DNA of 56,709 nt from Thermoplasmatota archaeon (GTDB lineage Archaea > Thermoplasmatota > Thermoplasmata > Thermoplasmatales > GCA-001856825): NCBI GenBank assembly GCA_023379555.1, contig JAMCQR010000006.1, positions 1 to 56,709 on the forward strand. The letters are read 5' to 3'. Positions 37,013 to 46,543 of the stretch are shown piece after piece (position 1 is the stretch's first letter; each line of letters opens with the position of its first letter). A program made the translations under genes and the position numbers. Below the pieces are notes generated by a model. That model was not told the origin of the DNA, did not search any database, and saw nothing but the letters and a program-made list of their open reading frames with translations.

Positions 37013-37209
37013 AGCCTTGCTATTCAAACTCAATATATTAATTTGCTGGTAACTTAATATATATGCGCCGAATAAAATAAGATTCACAATAATTAAATAA
37101 TTTTAAATGATTTTCCAGCCCGTTTCAAGGATATAGATACATTTTAACAGTTAGACTGAACATGCAATAAAATTAATCAGTATCGATAACGCTCATAAGA
37201 GTTAAGCTA

Positions 37210-37246
37210 GTACTGTAGGCCAGCTGAAAATTAGCTGAGAAAGTAC
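37210..37246. other. Nested hairpin candidate in an intergenic region
   Basis: GTACT (37210-37214) pairs with AGTAC (37242-37246), enclosing CAGCT (37221-37225) with AGCTG (37233-37237) around a GAAAATT loop. It is in the 314-nt gap between tatA and the plus-strand membrane-protein gene. The stems are only five pairs each, so this may be chance; it could be a leader structure or small RNA. No other feature is clear in the gap. Confidence 0.25.
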
Positions 37247-37325
37247 AAATTACATCTGTGCCAAAGAGCGGTACAACGGAACCCTCGTGTGGAATTACTT
37301 TATAGTTGATAATCATAAAAGACGA

Positions 37326-38165
37326 ATGATTCAGTACATTATTGCTTTAGCCGTTGCAACAACAATGACTCTTACGCTTTCAGTAATATTCTACGTGTAC
37401 CATAAAAAATATGAAAAAATCACATTCAGGTTATTTGCGATTGTTGTCTTAATATTGACAATGATGGGCTCCATGCTCAATGCCTTCACCTATTACATCG
37501 ATTCGATCAAGACTTTCCTCAGCACAGTGGTTGCCTTCAACATTTCAATGGAAATAATGATTATTGCGGTAGTCGCCCTTGGCTATCTGGGTGCTCAAGG
37601 AAAGTTCAAACATAGTAAGACTTCGGATCTGGCCATAGACTTTTTGATGGTTTGGAATGAAGGCTCCATGGGGATATTCCTTTTTTCGCTCCTCTTACCA
37701 GGGAGGCAACATCATATTTCTTACATCATTTCAATGGTTTCTGGAGGACTTAGTCTCTATTTTTTCATTTTTCCAATGCTGGTCGAGATGTTATATTTAA
37801 TTCTATTAACTACTGAAAGTGTAGTCAGGACAAAAATGGTGGTGTTGTTAATAGCATCCCTTTCGCCACCCACACTACTTGGGGATTCAACTTTCTTACC
37901 ATTTTTGTTGCTAGCCTTTCTGATTCTAATGTCTGTTTCAACCGCATTTTTACTATGGCAGGGTTTCATCAAGATGACAGGGGGGAAGGTATTTTTCAAG
38001 ACATTTTTCTGGGTAATTCTCATTTTGGTACTAATGATTGCAGGAGCCATCTTTGGGCTGGTGTCTCCACTCACTTTTTATGCTTCCTGGCTTCCATTTG
38101 CATTCATTACTTTAGGCTCTATGACCTATTATTTTTATCTTGCTCTCAACGGTCCTCAGTCTTGA
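37326..38165 (+). CDS. Polytopic membrane protein, unrecognised
   Basis: A 279-aa protein with about eight hydrophobic spans, starting in the membrane (MIQYIIALAV). No His, Cys or acidic motif stands out, except charged residues in short loops (RQHH near the middle). I start at ATG 37326; TTTATA about 25 nt before it makes a leaderless message likely, although an in-frame GTG lies at 37287. It converges, with one base between them, on the last gene of the Rieske operon, so it may be a companion of the respiratory proteins. Confidence 0.65.
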   Translation: MIQYIIALAVATTMTLTLSVIFYVYHKKYEKITFRLFAIVVLILTMMGSMLNAFTYYIDSIKTFLSTVVAFNISMEIMIIAVVALGYLGAQGKFKHSKTSDLAIDFLMVWNEGSMGIFLFSLLLPGRQHHISYIISMVSGGLSLYFFIFPMLVEMLYLILLTTESVVRTKMVVLLIASLSPPTLLGDSTFLPFLLLAFLILMSVSTAFLLWQGFIKMTGGKVFFKTFFWVILILVLMIAGAIFGLVSPLTFYASWLPFAFITLGSMTYYFYLALNGPQS

Positions 38166-38166
38166 T

Positions 38167-40092
38167 TTATTTTCCCAGAATTCTCTCTTTTATCACATTC
38201 CTCACATCATAGAAGAAAATATTATCATAAGGACAAGCCTCCACACAATCGCCAACTCCGACGCATTTGAATGATTTGAATTCCCCTTTATCAATAAAGG
38301 ATCCCCTCATGTCTGTAATTCCAACAGGGCAGGCAAGCGCACAGTCCACTGTTTTGCAATTCACACAGGCATTTGCATCCCTGACCTTAAGCTTGAAAAA
38401 TCCGAATCTGCCAACCAATTGATTGAACGTCCCCCAATAGCACCATCCCTGATTGACACAAGCATAGGTACCCATCAGCGGCGACATTACAAACCCGACA
38501 TACCATACCAGATTGAACATCAGGGTATAAGCTAGATATGACGGGTCATTCCCATAAACGTACCAAGCAAAAATGCTTCTAGAGTCAAAATAAGAAATGA
38601 TTGCAGCTAACAATATGACGAGGTTAACAGTCAGTATTATTCCCTTTACCCAGTTGCTTATCCTCGAAGTCAGAGTCTTCCTCCCCGTCTTAGTACTCCT
38701 ATTATATACTTTGAGCGAGTCATAGAATGTCCCTTGATACATCATTGGAGCAGTACAAGTCACGGAGCACAGTTGCCTTGCGCCAAAAAGAAATGACAAT
38801 GCAGCTGAAACAACATAGGTACCAGCTATCGCTACTATGACGCCATTCGTAACCGCTCCGTTTGTCCCTATACCCATAGACCACAAGTAGGGTATATATC
38901 TGACACTACCAGAAAGAGAGGAAAAGGAGGGAATATAAATAGAATACACTGCGTAGGCTGAAATCATCAATCCTAATCTCACTTTATTTTCTCTGATCCT
39001 CGAAACCATAATTTTCCTGAAGGCCAAGAAACCCATTTCAAGTCCCATCATTATCAGGAACCATACGCTAGCAGTCACTGTCACGATGATAGAAATCACG
39101 TCGAATATAAATGGCAAAATACCTGAAGGAGTCACCCAACCCAGCGATAGGTTTGTTATCAATCCACCGAAGGAATGAGGGAACTGACCTTGGTTGAATT
39201 CAAGAACTGCTCCCATGAACCATTCCATAACAAAAGTCAATAATACAAGGAGGAATGCAATGTTCCTGCTTGAGAGGTAACTGATCCTTTTGGGGGGATC
39301 AACGAATACTCGGAAGAGAAACCAGATCATTGCCAAGACCATTACCACATCAAAAAATAGCCAGGAACCAGAAACGAAGAAATAAAATTGACTGGCCATC
39401 ATAATGGCAAATAGACATATCATTTCCATTGAAATATAGACTTCCGGACCCTTTCTCATCCTGAACCTGTAAAGGGTATCAAAAATTAGTACAGTACCGA
39501 CGATCATAACTATTGAAGAAAGCCAAATTATTGGGTAGTCTGATACATAAAGAGATGGAAAAAGGGGCATTAACAAAAGGAAAACAAGTAGGTACAGCCG
39601 CTTGTAAGAAGCCATTTTTTTGTAGGAGATGACGATGGAAAAGATCATCTCTGCTTCCATAACAAAGACAAACCAGGGGGAATCTATTGCATTATTGAAT
39701 GAACTTGGTAAACCATGCAAGAGAGAATAAATCAGTGCCCCCATTGCCCCTTCAGCTATCACCAGCGACAGGGAAAATGCTCCAGCTGAAATTACAGAAG
39801 TACCAATCTTCTTGACGAAAAGTGAAAAACCCCCGATCATGAATAACGCAGAAACGATTAGTAGAAGCACCTTGTTTCCAGTTACAATATATGAATATAT
39901 TGACAGGTTCATTCCAATCATTTCCACCGCCAAGAATAGTGAAAAGTTCTTCCCATAAGGAAGAGAGTCCCTCTTGAAGAGCATAATAGAAAATACCATC
40001 ACAATGAGCATTATCGAAGCTATAAGTACGGAAATAATTATTGGGGGGAAGAATGATTGCAAAATCATTTCAGGAGGGCAATTGAACATCAA
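38167..40092 (-). CDS. Membrane iron-sulfur protein with NapH-like and ferredoxin motifs
   Basis: A 641-aa protein with about 12-14 membrane spans. Near residue 440 is CSVTCTAPMMYQG, similar to the NapH/RdxA C-x3-C-P type quinol-dehydrogenase motif. The C-terminus is a dicluster ferredoxin: C-VN-C-KTVDC-ALACP near 570 and C-x5-C-VEACP near 608. The Fe-S domain should be inside the cell. It is the last gene of the cupredoxin-Rieske-cytochrome b operon, so it may couple quinol or ferredoxin to the complex. Assignment to a named family is not made. Confidence 0.7.
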   Translation of the reverse strand: MMFNCPPEMILQSFFPPIIISVLIASIMLIVMVFSIMLFKRDSLPYGKNFSLFLAVEMIGMNLSIYSYIVTGNKVLLLIVSALFMIGGFSLFVKKIGTSVISAGAFSLSLVIAEGAMGALIYSLLHGLPSSFNNAIDSPWFVFVMEAEMIFSIVISYKKMASYKRLYLLVFLLLMPLFPSLYVSDYPIIWLSSIVMIVGTVLIFDTLYRFRMRKGPEVYISMEMICLFAIMMASQFYFFVSGSWLFFDVVMVLAMIWFLFRVFVDPPKRISYLSSRNIAFLLVLLTFVMEWFMGAVLEFNQGQFPHSFGGLITNLSLGWVTPSGILPFIFDVISIIVTVTASVWFLIMMGLEMGFLAFRKIMVSRIRENKVRLGLMISAYAVYSIYIPSFSSLSGSVRYIPYLWSMGIGTNGAVTNGVIVAIAGTYVVSAALSFLFGARQLCSVTCTAPMMYQGTFYDSLKVYNRSTKTGRKTLTSRISNWVKGIILTVNLVILLAAIISYFDSRSIFAWYVYGNDPSYLAYTLMFNLVWYVGFVMSPLMGTYACVNQGWCYWGTFNQLVGRFGFFKLKVRDANACVNCKTVDCALACPVGITDMRGSFIDKGEFKSFKCVGVGDCVEACPYDNIFFYDVRNVIKERILGK

Positions 40093-40120
40093 TAGTTATT
40101 CTTTGTGTTTAAATTTGAAA

Positions 40121-41599
40121 CTACATCTGTAAGGTAATTGAACTAGGAATCGACGGATAGGGGGAGAGACTTTTTTGGGTGGAGAGCCACATTACCGGAA
40201 GCATGATTATCCACAGAAAAACCGCTAATTCTGTTTGCTGTCCTAGGGACCAGAATGGCCATATCTTAGACTGAAGTGAAAATGTATAGTAATATATGAA
40301 AATCGGGACAATTCCAAGTAAAACAGCGTAAACTTCGATGATCCCTAATCCCACTCTTTTACCAGACATAAAAAATGAAGCCCCTATTAAGAATCCAGAC
40401 AATGTCATCGTGTATGACATTATTGAAAATACAACTGCGTTCTCAATCGCTAACCGAGTTATAGGTGGGTCGAACCAAATGATGGCAAGAAAAGAAGAAA
40501 TAAAGAGCAAAAATATGCCAAAATACGGTTTCATAAAGCGTCTCTTTAAGGTTGAAGAAATAAGGTAAAATAAGATGAATCCGTCTAGAATCATAAACAT
40601 CCCTGTTCCAAAGAGAAAGAAAGGTGAAGTTTCCAAATCATACAGAATGCCTAGTAAAACCAGCAACTGGGAAAATGTTATGGTGAGGGCCATTACTAAA
40701 GTCATACCAATTTTTGCTGGGCCTAAAGTCGCTAAAAACCTGGGGGTTCTTTTCCTCTCGTAATATCTTGACACAAAAAAGTAAGTCATGATAAGCAAAA
40801 AAACGCTCAAGAAAATAAAGGGGATGAGCAGGATATTAAGTAAGAGAATTGTAACAGCAGGAAGAAGAGCAATTGAACTTTCGCATTGGCAGCTCAGAGC
40901 AGCCACAATTCCGTACCCAGCTGCCATAACACCGCTTTCTTTTCCATTCACTGCAGAATCTTCATTTCTTCTCTTTGCAATCAGACTGAATATCCTGTGG
41001 TAGTTTTCAACTAACAATGATGAAAGGCTCATAGTTAGAAAGAATTGAAGAGGACTAATTATGACGTCAGCATATGGGGTACTCACAAAAATGCCATATA
41101 TCTCAGTAATTGGCAATGAAAAGCCTATAGTTGAAATCCTGTCCGAAAGGTTTTGAATGATTATCGAGGAAGCAGTCTGTTGATTTACAAATACGAAAAC
41201 CTTAGAAATGATAAGAACGAGGAAAATTACAGTATACAAAGAGACTCCCTTTGAAAGCTTGTCGTTATTCCCAAGCTGGGAAGCATAGATGACCATCCCC
41301 GCAAGGGCAGGAATCAGAAGAAGGAAAGAAAGTAAACTCCTGGATATGACAATTAACCCAGCAAGATAAAATGAAATCGTAACTAGAATGTAAAATGAGA
41401 GATTTTCCCACTTAGAAAGAAGTGATGACAACACCAACAAGTTAAGGACTATTGAATATGAAATTAGCTGCAAAACTGAATCTGAAGTTACCAAAAGGTA
41501 TTTCGAATAGTAGCCAGTGATGATAAAAGTATTGATAAAGAATAAAGAAATAAGCAATAAAATTGAATAAGGCGTCCCTTTCTCATTCTTTGAATGCAT
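40121..41599 (-). CDS. Polytopic membrane protein of the Rieske operon
   Basis: I do not recognise this 492-aa protein with about 12-14 spans. A polar patch ALSCQCESSIALLPAV near residue 235 contains two cysteines that might bind metal or form a disulfide. The gene overlaps the cytochrome b gene by 17 nt and precedes the membrane Fe-S gene by 28 nt, so it is very probably part of the respiratory complex or its assembly. It has no heme-binding His pair of the cytochrome b kind. Confidence 0.65.
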   Translation of the reverse strand: MHSKNEKGTPYSILLLISLFFINTFIITGYYSKYLLVTSDSVLQLISYSIVLNLLVLSSLLSKWENLSFYILVTISFYLAGLIVISRSLLSFLLLIPALAGMVIYASQLGNNDKLSKGVSLYTVIFLVLIISKVFVFVNQQTASSIIIQNLSDRISTIGFSLPITEIYGIFVSTPYADVIISPLQFFLTMSLSSLLVENYHRIFSLIAKRRNEDSAVNGKESGVMAAGYGIVAALSCQCESSIALLPAVTILLLNILLIPFIFLSVFLLIMTYFFVSRYYERKRTPRFLATLGPAKIGMTLVMALTITFSQLLVLLGILYDLETSPFFLFGTGMFMILDGFILFYLISSTLKRRFMKPYFGIFLLFISSFLAIIWFDPPITRLAIENAVVFSIMSYTMTLSGFLIGASFFMSGKRVGLGIIEVYAVLLGIVPIFIYYYTFSLQSKIWPFWSLGQQTELAVFLWIIMLPVMWLSTQKSLSPYPSIPSSITLQM

Positions 41600-43193
41600 G
41601 TGATCTGTACAACTTTACAAAGGCACCGGCCAGGGTGAACAGGAGTGCCATCCCGACCCCATAAAGTCCCTGGGAGGTAATCTGAGTTGGAGACATGACT
41701 GATATAATTGCAATTATCGCAATAGCTAGAAAAGCATATATGCTGCCAAATACAAGGTGCCCCTTGTCTGTCAGTTTCTTTGTGGGAGTTTTGAAGTTGA
41801 CTCCATAAACTAATGCAAAGGTTGCAAGGCTAGTCAGACCCAATATCACAAGTAGAATTATCATGGCGGTGTAATTATAGAATGTAGGGTAAACGATTAC
41901 AGAGTATACTGATATGCCGGTCAAGATAGAAATGAATCCAAGAATCGGAAGGATTGCGTAAACTTTCCATGCATTTTCTCCCAAACTGGATTTACCGAGT
42001 TCGATCCTATTCGCAAGATAATAAATCAAAGGTATGACGACCGCCAATGGTATTATGAAAAACAACAGCCCAGTTATGTTGCTCACAGGTATCCCCGGAT
42101 CAAGAGCCCCCCACGCAGACAGGCCAAACAGATATATGAGACCTACAACTCCAGTCGATACCACAATATTTCTTTTGGTAATTTTCAAGGTATCCTTTTT
42201 TTCGAAGTAGGGTACTGCAAATAGGTATGCAAGCGGAAGTCCAGTAAAGAGTACAACAGCCCAGAATGGACCCAAACTAGTCGAGACCTGGAAATCAAGT
42301 TCTTTGTACACGAACAGTAAAAACCACGGTGGATACGGTGGCACAGATGATGCAAGGGGACTTGATGCAGCCACCTGGGGGAGTGGAGAGAATAGCGCCG
42401 GAACGTTTGGAAGTATAGTGAGAAGAGAGGGAATTATGAAAATTAGAGCAATAGTGAAGAAGGCAATCTGGACCATGTACAAAAGATTGTAGGGATACCA
42501 CGCCTTATAGGATGGTTCTTCTTTGTCTATTGCCGGAACTTTGAATCCAGTTTCCTTAGCGGAGGGCATTATTGTATTGTACTCAGCGAGGAAGAAATGA
42601 ACAGCGAAAAGTATGAGAATTGATCCTGCAAGTATTATGTGCCAGCCTTCAAGTCTGCTGAAAAGGGAGATATCACTCCCATTTCCAAGGAATATCGTTG
42701 AAAGATATGAACCTATAACAGGGAAACCGTTTGCAATCCCCCTTCCCACATCAGTTGCATCTGCAGAAAGCACATCCCCTGTCATGGAATATCCAAAATA
42801 GGAGATAGCCACTGTCAGTATCATGAGTACGATTCCTGTAAGCCATTGCACCTGTCTTGGTTTTTTGTAGGATCCAACGAACAAGTTGCGGAGTAGATGG
42901 ATGTAAACAAGAGCTATCATGATGTAAGCGCCATACAGGTGAGTTGTCATGATTACTGTTCCGTAAGGAATATGGAGCGTATTCTCAGTACTTATGTACG
43001 CATTAGAAGGCTGATAATAGAAAAACAATATGACCCCAGTCATTACCTCGTAAAAGAAAGCAATCATTATCATTGCCCCTGTCCAGTACCAGATGCCTCC
43101 CTTCTGTCTCATGTAGTCTGGTACTTTTCTAGGAAGAGGCTGAGGCTCATTCATCAATTTTTCAATTAGATTCTCTTTAGTCATTTTAAACAC
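41583..43193 (-). CDS. Cytochrome b of a quinol-oxidising complex
   Basis: The membrane subunit of a bc1/b6f-like complex, 536 aa, with more than ten spans. Four heme ligands are in the classic places: H85 and H99 in THLYGAYIMIALVYIH, H185 and H199 in GWHIILAG..LFAVHFF, each pair 14 apart. The quinol-site loop is PPWF instead of PEWY (PYPPWFLLFVYKEL). The C-terminal spans are longer than in cytochrome b6. It is directly behind the Rieske gene, with no cytochrome c1 gene in the operon. Confidence 0.93.
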   Translation of the reverse strand: MFKMTKENLIEKLMNEPQPLPRKVPDYMRQKGGIWYWTGAMIMIAFFYEVMTGVILFFYYQPSNAYISTENTLHIPYGTVIMTTHLYGAYIMIALVYIHLLRNLFVGSYKKPRQVQWLTGIVLMILTVAISYFGYSMTGDVLSADATDVGRGIANGFPVIGSYLSTIFLGNGSDISLFSRLEGWHIILAGSILILFAVHFFLAEYNTIMPSAKETGFKVPAIDKEEPSYKAWYPYNLLYMVQIAFFTIALIFIIPSLLTILPNVPALFSPLPQVAASSPLASSVPPYPPWFLLFVYKELDFQVSTSLGPFWAVVLFTGLPLAYLFAVPYFEKKDTLKITKRNIVVSTGVVGLIYLFGLSAWGALDPGIPVSNITGLLFFIIPLAVVIPLIYYLANRIELGKSSLGENAWKVYAILPILGFISILTGISVYSVIVYPTFYNYTAMIILLVILGLTSLATFALVYGVNFKTPTKKLTDKGHLVFGSIYAFLAIAIIAIISVMSPTQITSQGLYGVGMALLFTLAGAFVKLYRSHAFKE

Positions 43194-43904
43194 CTACTGG
43201 GTCGTAGTGACCGTGGTTTTCCCCGATGGGGTAATGTTGCTTCCACCTGTCAGATCTGAAGAGTGCCCATATATGGTGGGTCCAACTAGCAATGTTGCAC
43301 TGTAGGAATCAGATTTCTCGTCATAACTGAGGACAACACTGGGCAAGGGTGCTTGTGTAGGCCCTGTTACGACGCCGAATCCGGAATAGGGATCATAAGT
43401 GCTCCCGTGGCAGTCACAGTGTATCTTTCCAGGGAAAGAAGAAGATGATGGAGGGTTAAAATGTATTTCCGGAGGAATACAACCCAAGTGCTGACATATT
43501 GCGGAAGCTGCAACGACTGATTTATATGGTCCGACCCCCCCAGGAACTTTGTATTTCGTGTTATTTGCAGGGATTCTCACTTCGGTTGGATTGATTTCGA
43601 CGTCCTTGTTATTTGAATCACCAAGTCTGAGGAGAAAATTAGGTTCGTTTTCTAGTGGGAAATTGAACGTCACCGTTTGCGGGTTGTTGACAATAAGATC
43701 ATCTGTGCTTACCGGGTTCCCGTTTGGCAAGTAAAGGGTAAGGATAGGAAATGAAGAAGCTCCACCTTCTATTGGAGGGATGATGTTCTGGACAACGCTC
43801 CTGAGCGTCCCAGCAACTCCTGCGCCTATTATCATCACTCCTAAGAGCTTCATGAAATTTCGTCTATCTTTATCCTTAATCTCATCTCTTGTTGGCACAG
43901 ACAT
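43194..43904 (-). CDS. Rieske iron-sulfur protein
   Basis: A 236-aa [2Fe-2S] protein anchored by an N-terminal helix. The cluster ligands are C137-Q-H139 and C163-D-C165-H166, with C142 and C165 as the disulfide pair, in the order CQHLGC ... HCDCHGS. The N-terminus has R14-R15 in DRRNFMKLLG, a twin-arginine signal, so export in the folded state by Tat is expected. Between the cupredoxin gene (4 nt) and cytochrome b (adjacent). Confidence 0.95.
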   Translation of the reverse strand: MSVPTRDEIKDKDRRNFMKLLGVMIIGAGVAGTLRSVVQNIIPPIEGGASSFPILTLYLPNGNPVSTDDLIVNNPQTVTFNFPLENEPNFLLRLGDSNNKDVEINPTEVRIPANNTKYKVPGGVGPYKSVVAASAICQHLGCIPPEIHFNPPSSSSFPGKIHCDCHGSTYDPYSGFGVVTGPTQAPLPSVVLSYDEKSDSYSATLLVGPTIYGHSSDLTGGSNITPSGKTTVTTTQ

Positions 43905-43908
43905 CCCC

Positions 43909-44655
43909 TTAAGCCGTTACCTGGACTACTCCTTCCATCCACCCTGCAGTTGCCATCGCTCCTCCCCAACCGTCAAGCTCGTGACCGCAGGGCACATAGC
44001 ACTGCCAGGGATAGCTACCGGTATTGTTAAGATAAAACTCTGTAAATGTCACTGCGCCTCCCGATGGATTCGTTCCAGCAAATGTTGGAACATTTAGCAC
44101 AATTTGTCCGTTTGAAAGCAAAGTGAAAGTGTGAGTGACTTCCCACCCTCCAAATGTAGAATTCCACGGAAGCGACGAAACTGCCCATCCGCTTCCATGT
44201 ACTATTGAAATATCGTTAGAAGCATTGCCACTTAATGTAGAATTTATATACTGAGCTGTTCCATTATAAACATATTCGACTCCACCCACTGTTCCTATTA
44301 CTTTGGCATATGAAGAATTATTTGAAGTTCCGTTAGGGCCGATTATGCTTGTCACTCCACTATCATAATCGATTATAGTTAGCTTTATCAATCTGTGTGA
44401 AGGAAGTGTAATCACAGCAGAAGATTCAAGTTGACCATTTGGTCCAACTACGAAGAAGGCAGGCTGAGTATGATGTATTGTAGCATTGTCAAACCAGTTA
44501 TTAGGCGAAATCAACAGGGTCAAAGATACAGGTCCTTGAGGTAACTGCTGCTGCGGGGTTGAAGACAGAGTTTTGTCATAAGCTACGCCCACTCCTATTC
44601 CACCAACAAGAATAATGGCTGCTATGATGGCATAAAACGTCTTTTCGCTTATCAT
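43909..44655 (-). CDS. Membrane-anchored cupredoxin-like protein
   Basis: A 248-aa protein with one N-terminal membrane anchor (residues 7-26), a Thr/Ser/Asn-rich region with sequons, and a C-terminal cupredoxin fold. The copper ligands are probably the histidine in VTHTFTLL and the Cys/His/Met set in WQCYVPCGHELDGW..AM. The spacing C-x3-C-G-H matches neither canonical CuA nor sulfocyanin exactly. It could accept electrons from the Rieske protein on the outer face. It is first in the operon; the divergent kor operon begins 450 nt away. Confidence 0.75.
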   Translation of the reverse strand: MISEKTFYAIIAAIILVGGIGVGVAYDKTLSSTPQQQLPQGPVSLTLLISPNNWFDNATIHHTQPAFFVVGPNGQLESSAVITLPSHRLIKLTIIDYDSGVTSIIGPNGTSNNSSYAKVIGTVGGVEYVYNGTAQYINSTLSGNASNDISIVHGSGWAVSSLPWNSTFGGWEVTHTFTLLSNGQIVLNVPTFAGTNPSGGAVTFTEFYLNNTGSYPWQCYVPCGHELDGWGGAMATAGWMEGVVQVTA

Positions 44656-45107
44656 CCGACATTTAAGTAACTGATGTTAATAAATGTAACGTGGGATTAA
44701 AGAGTTTTAATAAAATTTAGCGACATTAAATAGATTTAGTTTTTTATATATGTTATGGTGAACAATTTTTATTTACCTACAAATCCCGGCATCACATCTC
44801 TGCGAAATAAGGCTAATGGGAAAGCCAAAAGAGATACATTTAAGGGCGAATTTTCAGTATCTTAAGAATCATATTAAAGTTACTTATTTCATTCGGAAAT
44901 TATATTTCATCGATTTTCAATTGCGCTTTCAGTGTTTGTTTTGGATACAACTCCTGTCATCATAACAGAAATTCAGCTTTAATTAAGTAACACAAATAAG
45001 ATTTAATTAACCTAAATATTTTAGTATACATTAGATAATTGGCATATTTTCTACGAAAAGAATTTATAGCGTTTTAAGAATAGACTGTTAATTCGTCAGG
45101 AGTTTTT
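44656..45107. other. Divergent regulatory region between Rieske and kor operons
   Basis: An AT-rich region between two divergent respiratory and metabolic operons. On the plus side, AATTTATAG (45061-45069) is a TATA box about 40 nt before the korD ATG, with AGGAG at 45098-45102. On the other side several TATA-like runs precede 44655. A 36-codon frame at 44755-44865 has no supporting signal. I see no clear palindrome. Confidence 0.5.
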
Positions 45108-45404
45108 ATGATTAAGGAAAATAAACCTAATCTATCCCAGGACGAGATTTGGAGAGAACCAGTCAACCTTGCACTTTTCAGAAAACCCCAGGGCAAGGTT
45201 CATGTTATTGCCGAAAGGTGCAAGGAATGCAACTACTGTACAAATTACTGCCCAAATGAGGTGCTTGAAAGATCCACTAACACAAACAGCCACGGATACC
45301 ACTACGTGCAGGTCAAGGCAGGAAAAGAAAGTTCCTGCGTAAATTGCGGAATGTGTCAAACCATATGCCCAGACTTTGCAATATTTGTCACGGAGGTGCA
45401 GTGA
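45108..45404 (+). CDS. korD: 2-oxoacid:ferredoxin oxidoreductase, delta subunit
   Basis: A 98-aa dicluster ferredoxin subunit. The first [4Fe-4S] set is C38, C41, C44, C48 (CKECNYCTNYCP) and the second C77, C80, C83, C87 (CVNCGMCQTICP). In Kor/Vor enzymes this subunit moves electrons from the thiamine site to ferredoxin. It starts the operon after an AGGAG site. The last four bases overlap korA. Confidence 0.92.
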   Translation: MIKENKPNLSQDEIWREPVNLALFRKPQGKVHVIAERCKECNYCTNYCPNEVLERSTNTNSHGYHYVQVKAGKESSCVNCGMCQTICPDFAIFVTEVQ

Positions 45405-46543
45405 ACTTGAATATGTTACCTCCTGGGAAATATTTTACAGACGGAAATTTTGCTGCCACAGAAGGAGCATTATATGGTGGATGTAGATTCTTCGCAGGGT
45501 ATCCTATCACACCCTCAAGCGAAATATTAGAAAGAATGAGCAGACGTTTACCAGAGGTCGGAGGGCACTTCATCGAGATGGAGGACGAAATAGCCAGCAT
45601 AGCCGCAATTATTGGTGCTTCCAACGGCGGGCTAAAAAGCATGACTGCCACTTCAGGACCTGGTTTTTCCTTGATGCAAGAGAATATAGGTCTGGGAATG
45701 ATAACCGAGACTCCGACGGTCATCATTGATGAAATGAGGGCTGGACCTTCCACTGGAATCCCAACCAGAGTGGGCCAGGGAGACGTAATGCAAACTCGGT
45801 GGGGTTCTCACGGAGATTTGGCACCTATTACTTACTCTCCTAACAGTGTACAGGAATCATTTGATTTAACGATATTAGCTTTCAATTCGGCTGAGATCTA
45901 TAGGCAGCCGGTAATAATCGCTTCTGACCAGGTAATTGGCCACCTAAGCGAGATTCTTACGGTTGGTAATCCTGAAGAGTACGAAGTGATCCAGAGACTT
46001 ACCAGGAAGAAAGCGAACGGGAACCACAATACATTCAGTTATTCTGATGACTTTATTCCAATGTTTGTTCCCGGAACAGGATTCAGAGGTAACGTCGATA
46101 GTCTCACGCACGATGAAATGGGTTATCCTTCTAATGATGCATCAGTGGAAAGGGAGATGCTTGAACATCTACTGGGAAAAATCAAGAGGAACGAAACGAA
46201 AATAATACGTTTTGAGGAGTATATGACCGACGATGCGAAAGTAATAGTTGTTGCGTATGGGATCACCTCAAGGTCTGCCAAAAAGGCAGTTAAGAATGCG
46301 AGGGATGAAGGTTTGAAGGTCGGCCTATTCAGGCCCATTACGCTCTGGCCCTTCCCCGAAGGAAGAATAGTTGAACTCGCAGAGAAAACAAGGAAATTCA
46401 TAGTGCCAGAAATAAACTATGGCCAGTATTCCCATCCAGTCAGGGAATTCAGCAGAAGGGAGACAGAAGAGATTCACTTTCCACCTGGTGCAATACCTGA
46501 TTTTAAGATCATTTTAAGGGAAATTGAGAGGTCATTTACATGA
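45401..46543 (+). CDS. korA: 2-oxoacid:ferredoxin oxidoreductase, alpha subunit
   Basis: The 380-aa alpha subunit that carries the substrate/CoA-binding domains. Visible are GCRFFAGYPITPSSEI, the loop HFIEMEDEIASIAAI, ATSGPGFSLM and RVGQGDVMQTRWGSHGD. It is probably of the 2-oxoglutarate or branched-chain 2-oxoacid class; the class is not certain. I take GTG 45401, with GGAGGTG just before it and a GTGA overlap with korD. ATG 45413 is the alternative. Confidence 0.92.
   Translation: MNLNMLPPGKYFTDGNFAATEGALYGGCRFFAGYPITPSSEILERMSRRLPEVGGHFIEMEDEIASIAAIIGASNGGLKSMTATSGPGFSLMQENIGLGMITETPTVIIDEMRAGPSTGIPTRVGQGDVMQTRWGSHGDLAPITYSPNSVQESFDLTILAFNSAEIYRQPVIIASDQVIGHLSEILTVGNPEEYEVIQRLTRKKANGNHNTFSYSDDFIPMFVPGTGFRGNVDSLTHDEMGYPSNDASVEREMLEHLLGKIKRNETKIIRFEEYMTDDAKVIVVAYGITSRSAKKAVKNARDEGLKVGLFRPITLWPFPEGRIVELAEKTRKFIVPEINYGQYSHPVREFSRRETEEIHFPPGAIPDFKIILREIERSFT

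Noticed and set aside
44755..44865. 36-codon frame before the kor operon
   Set aside because: TATA-like run is too close to the ATG and no ribosome-binding site is present.
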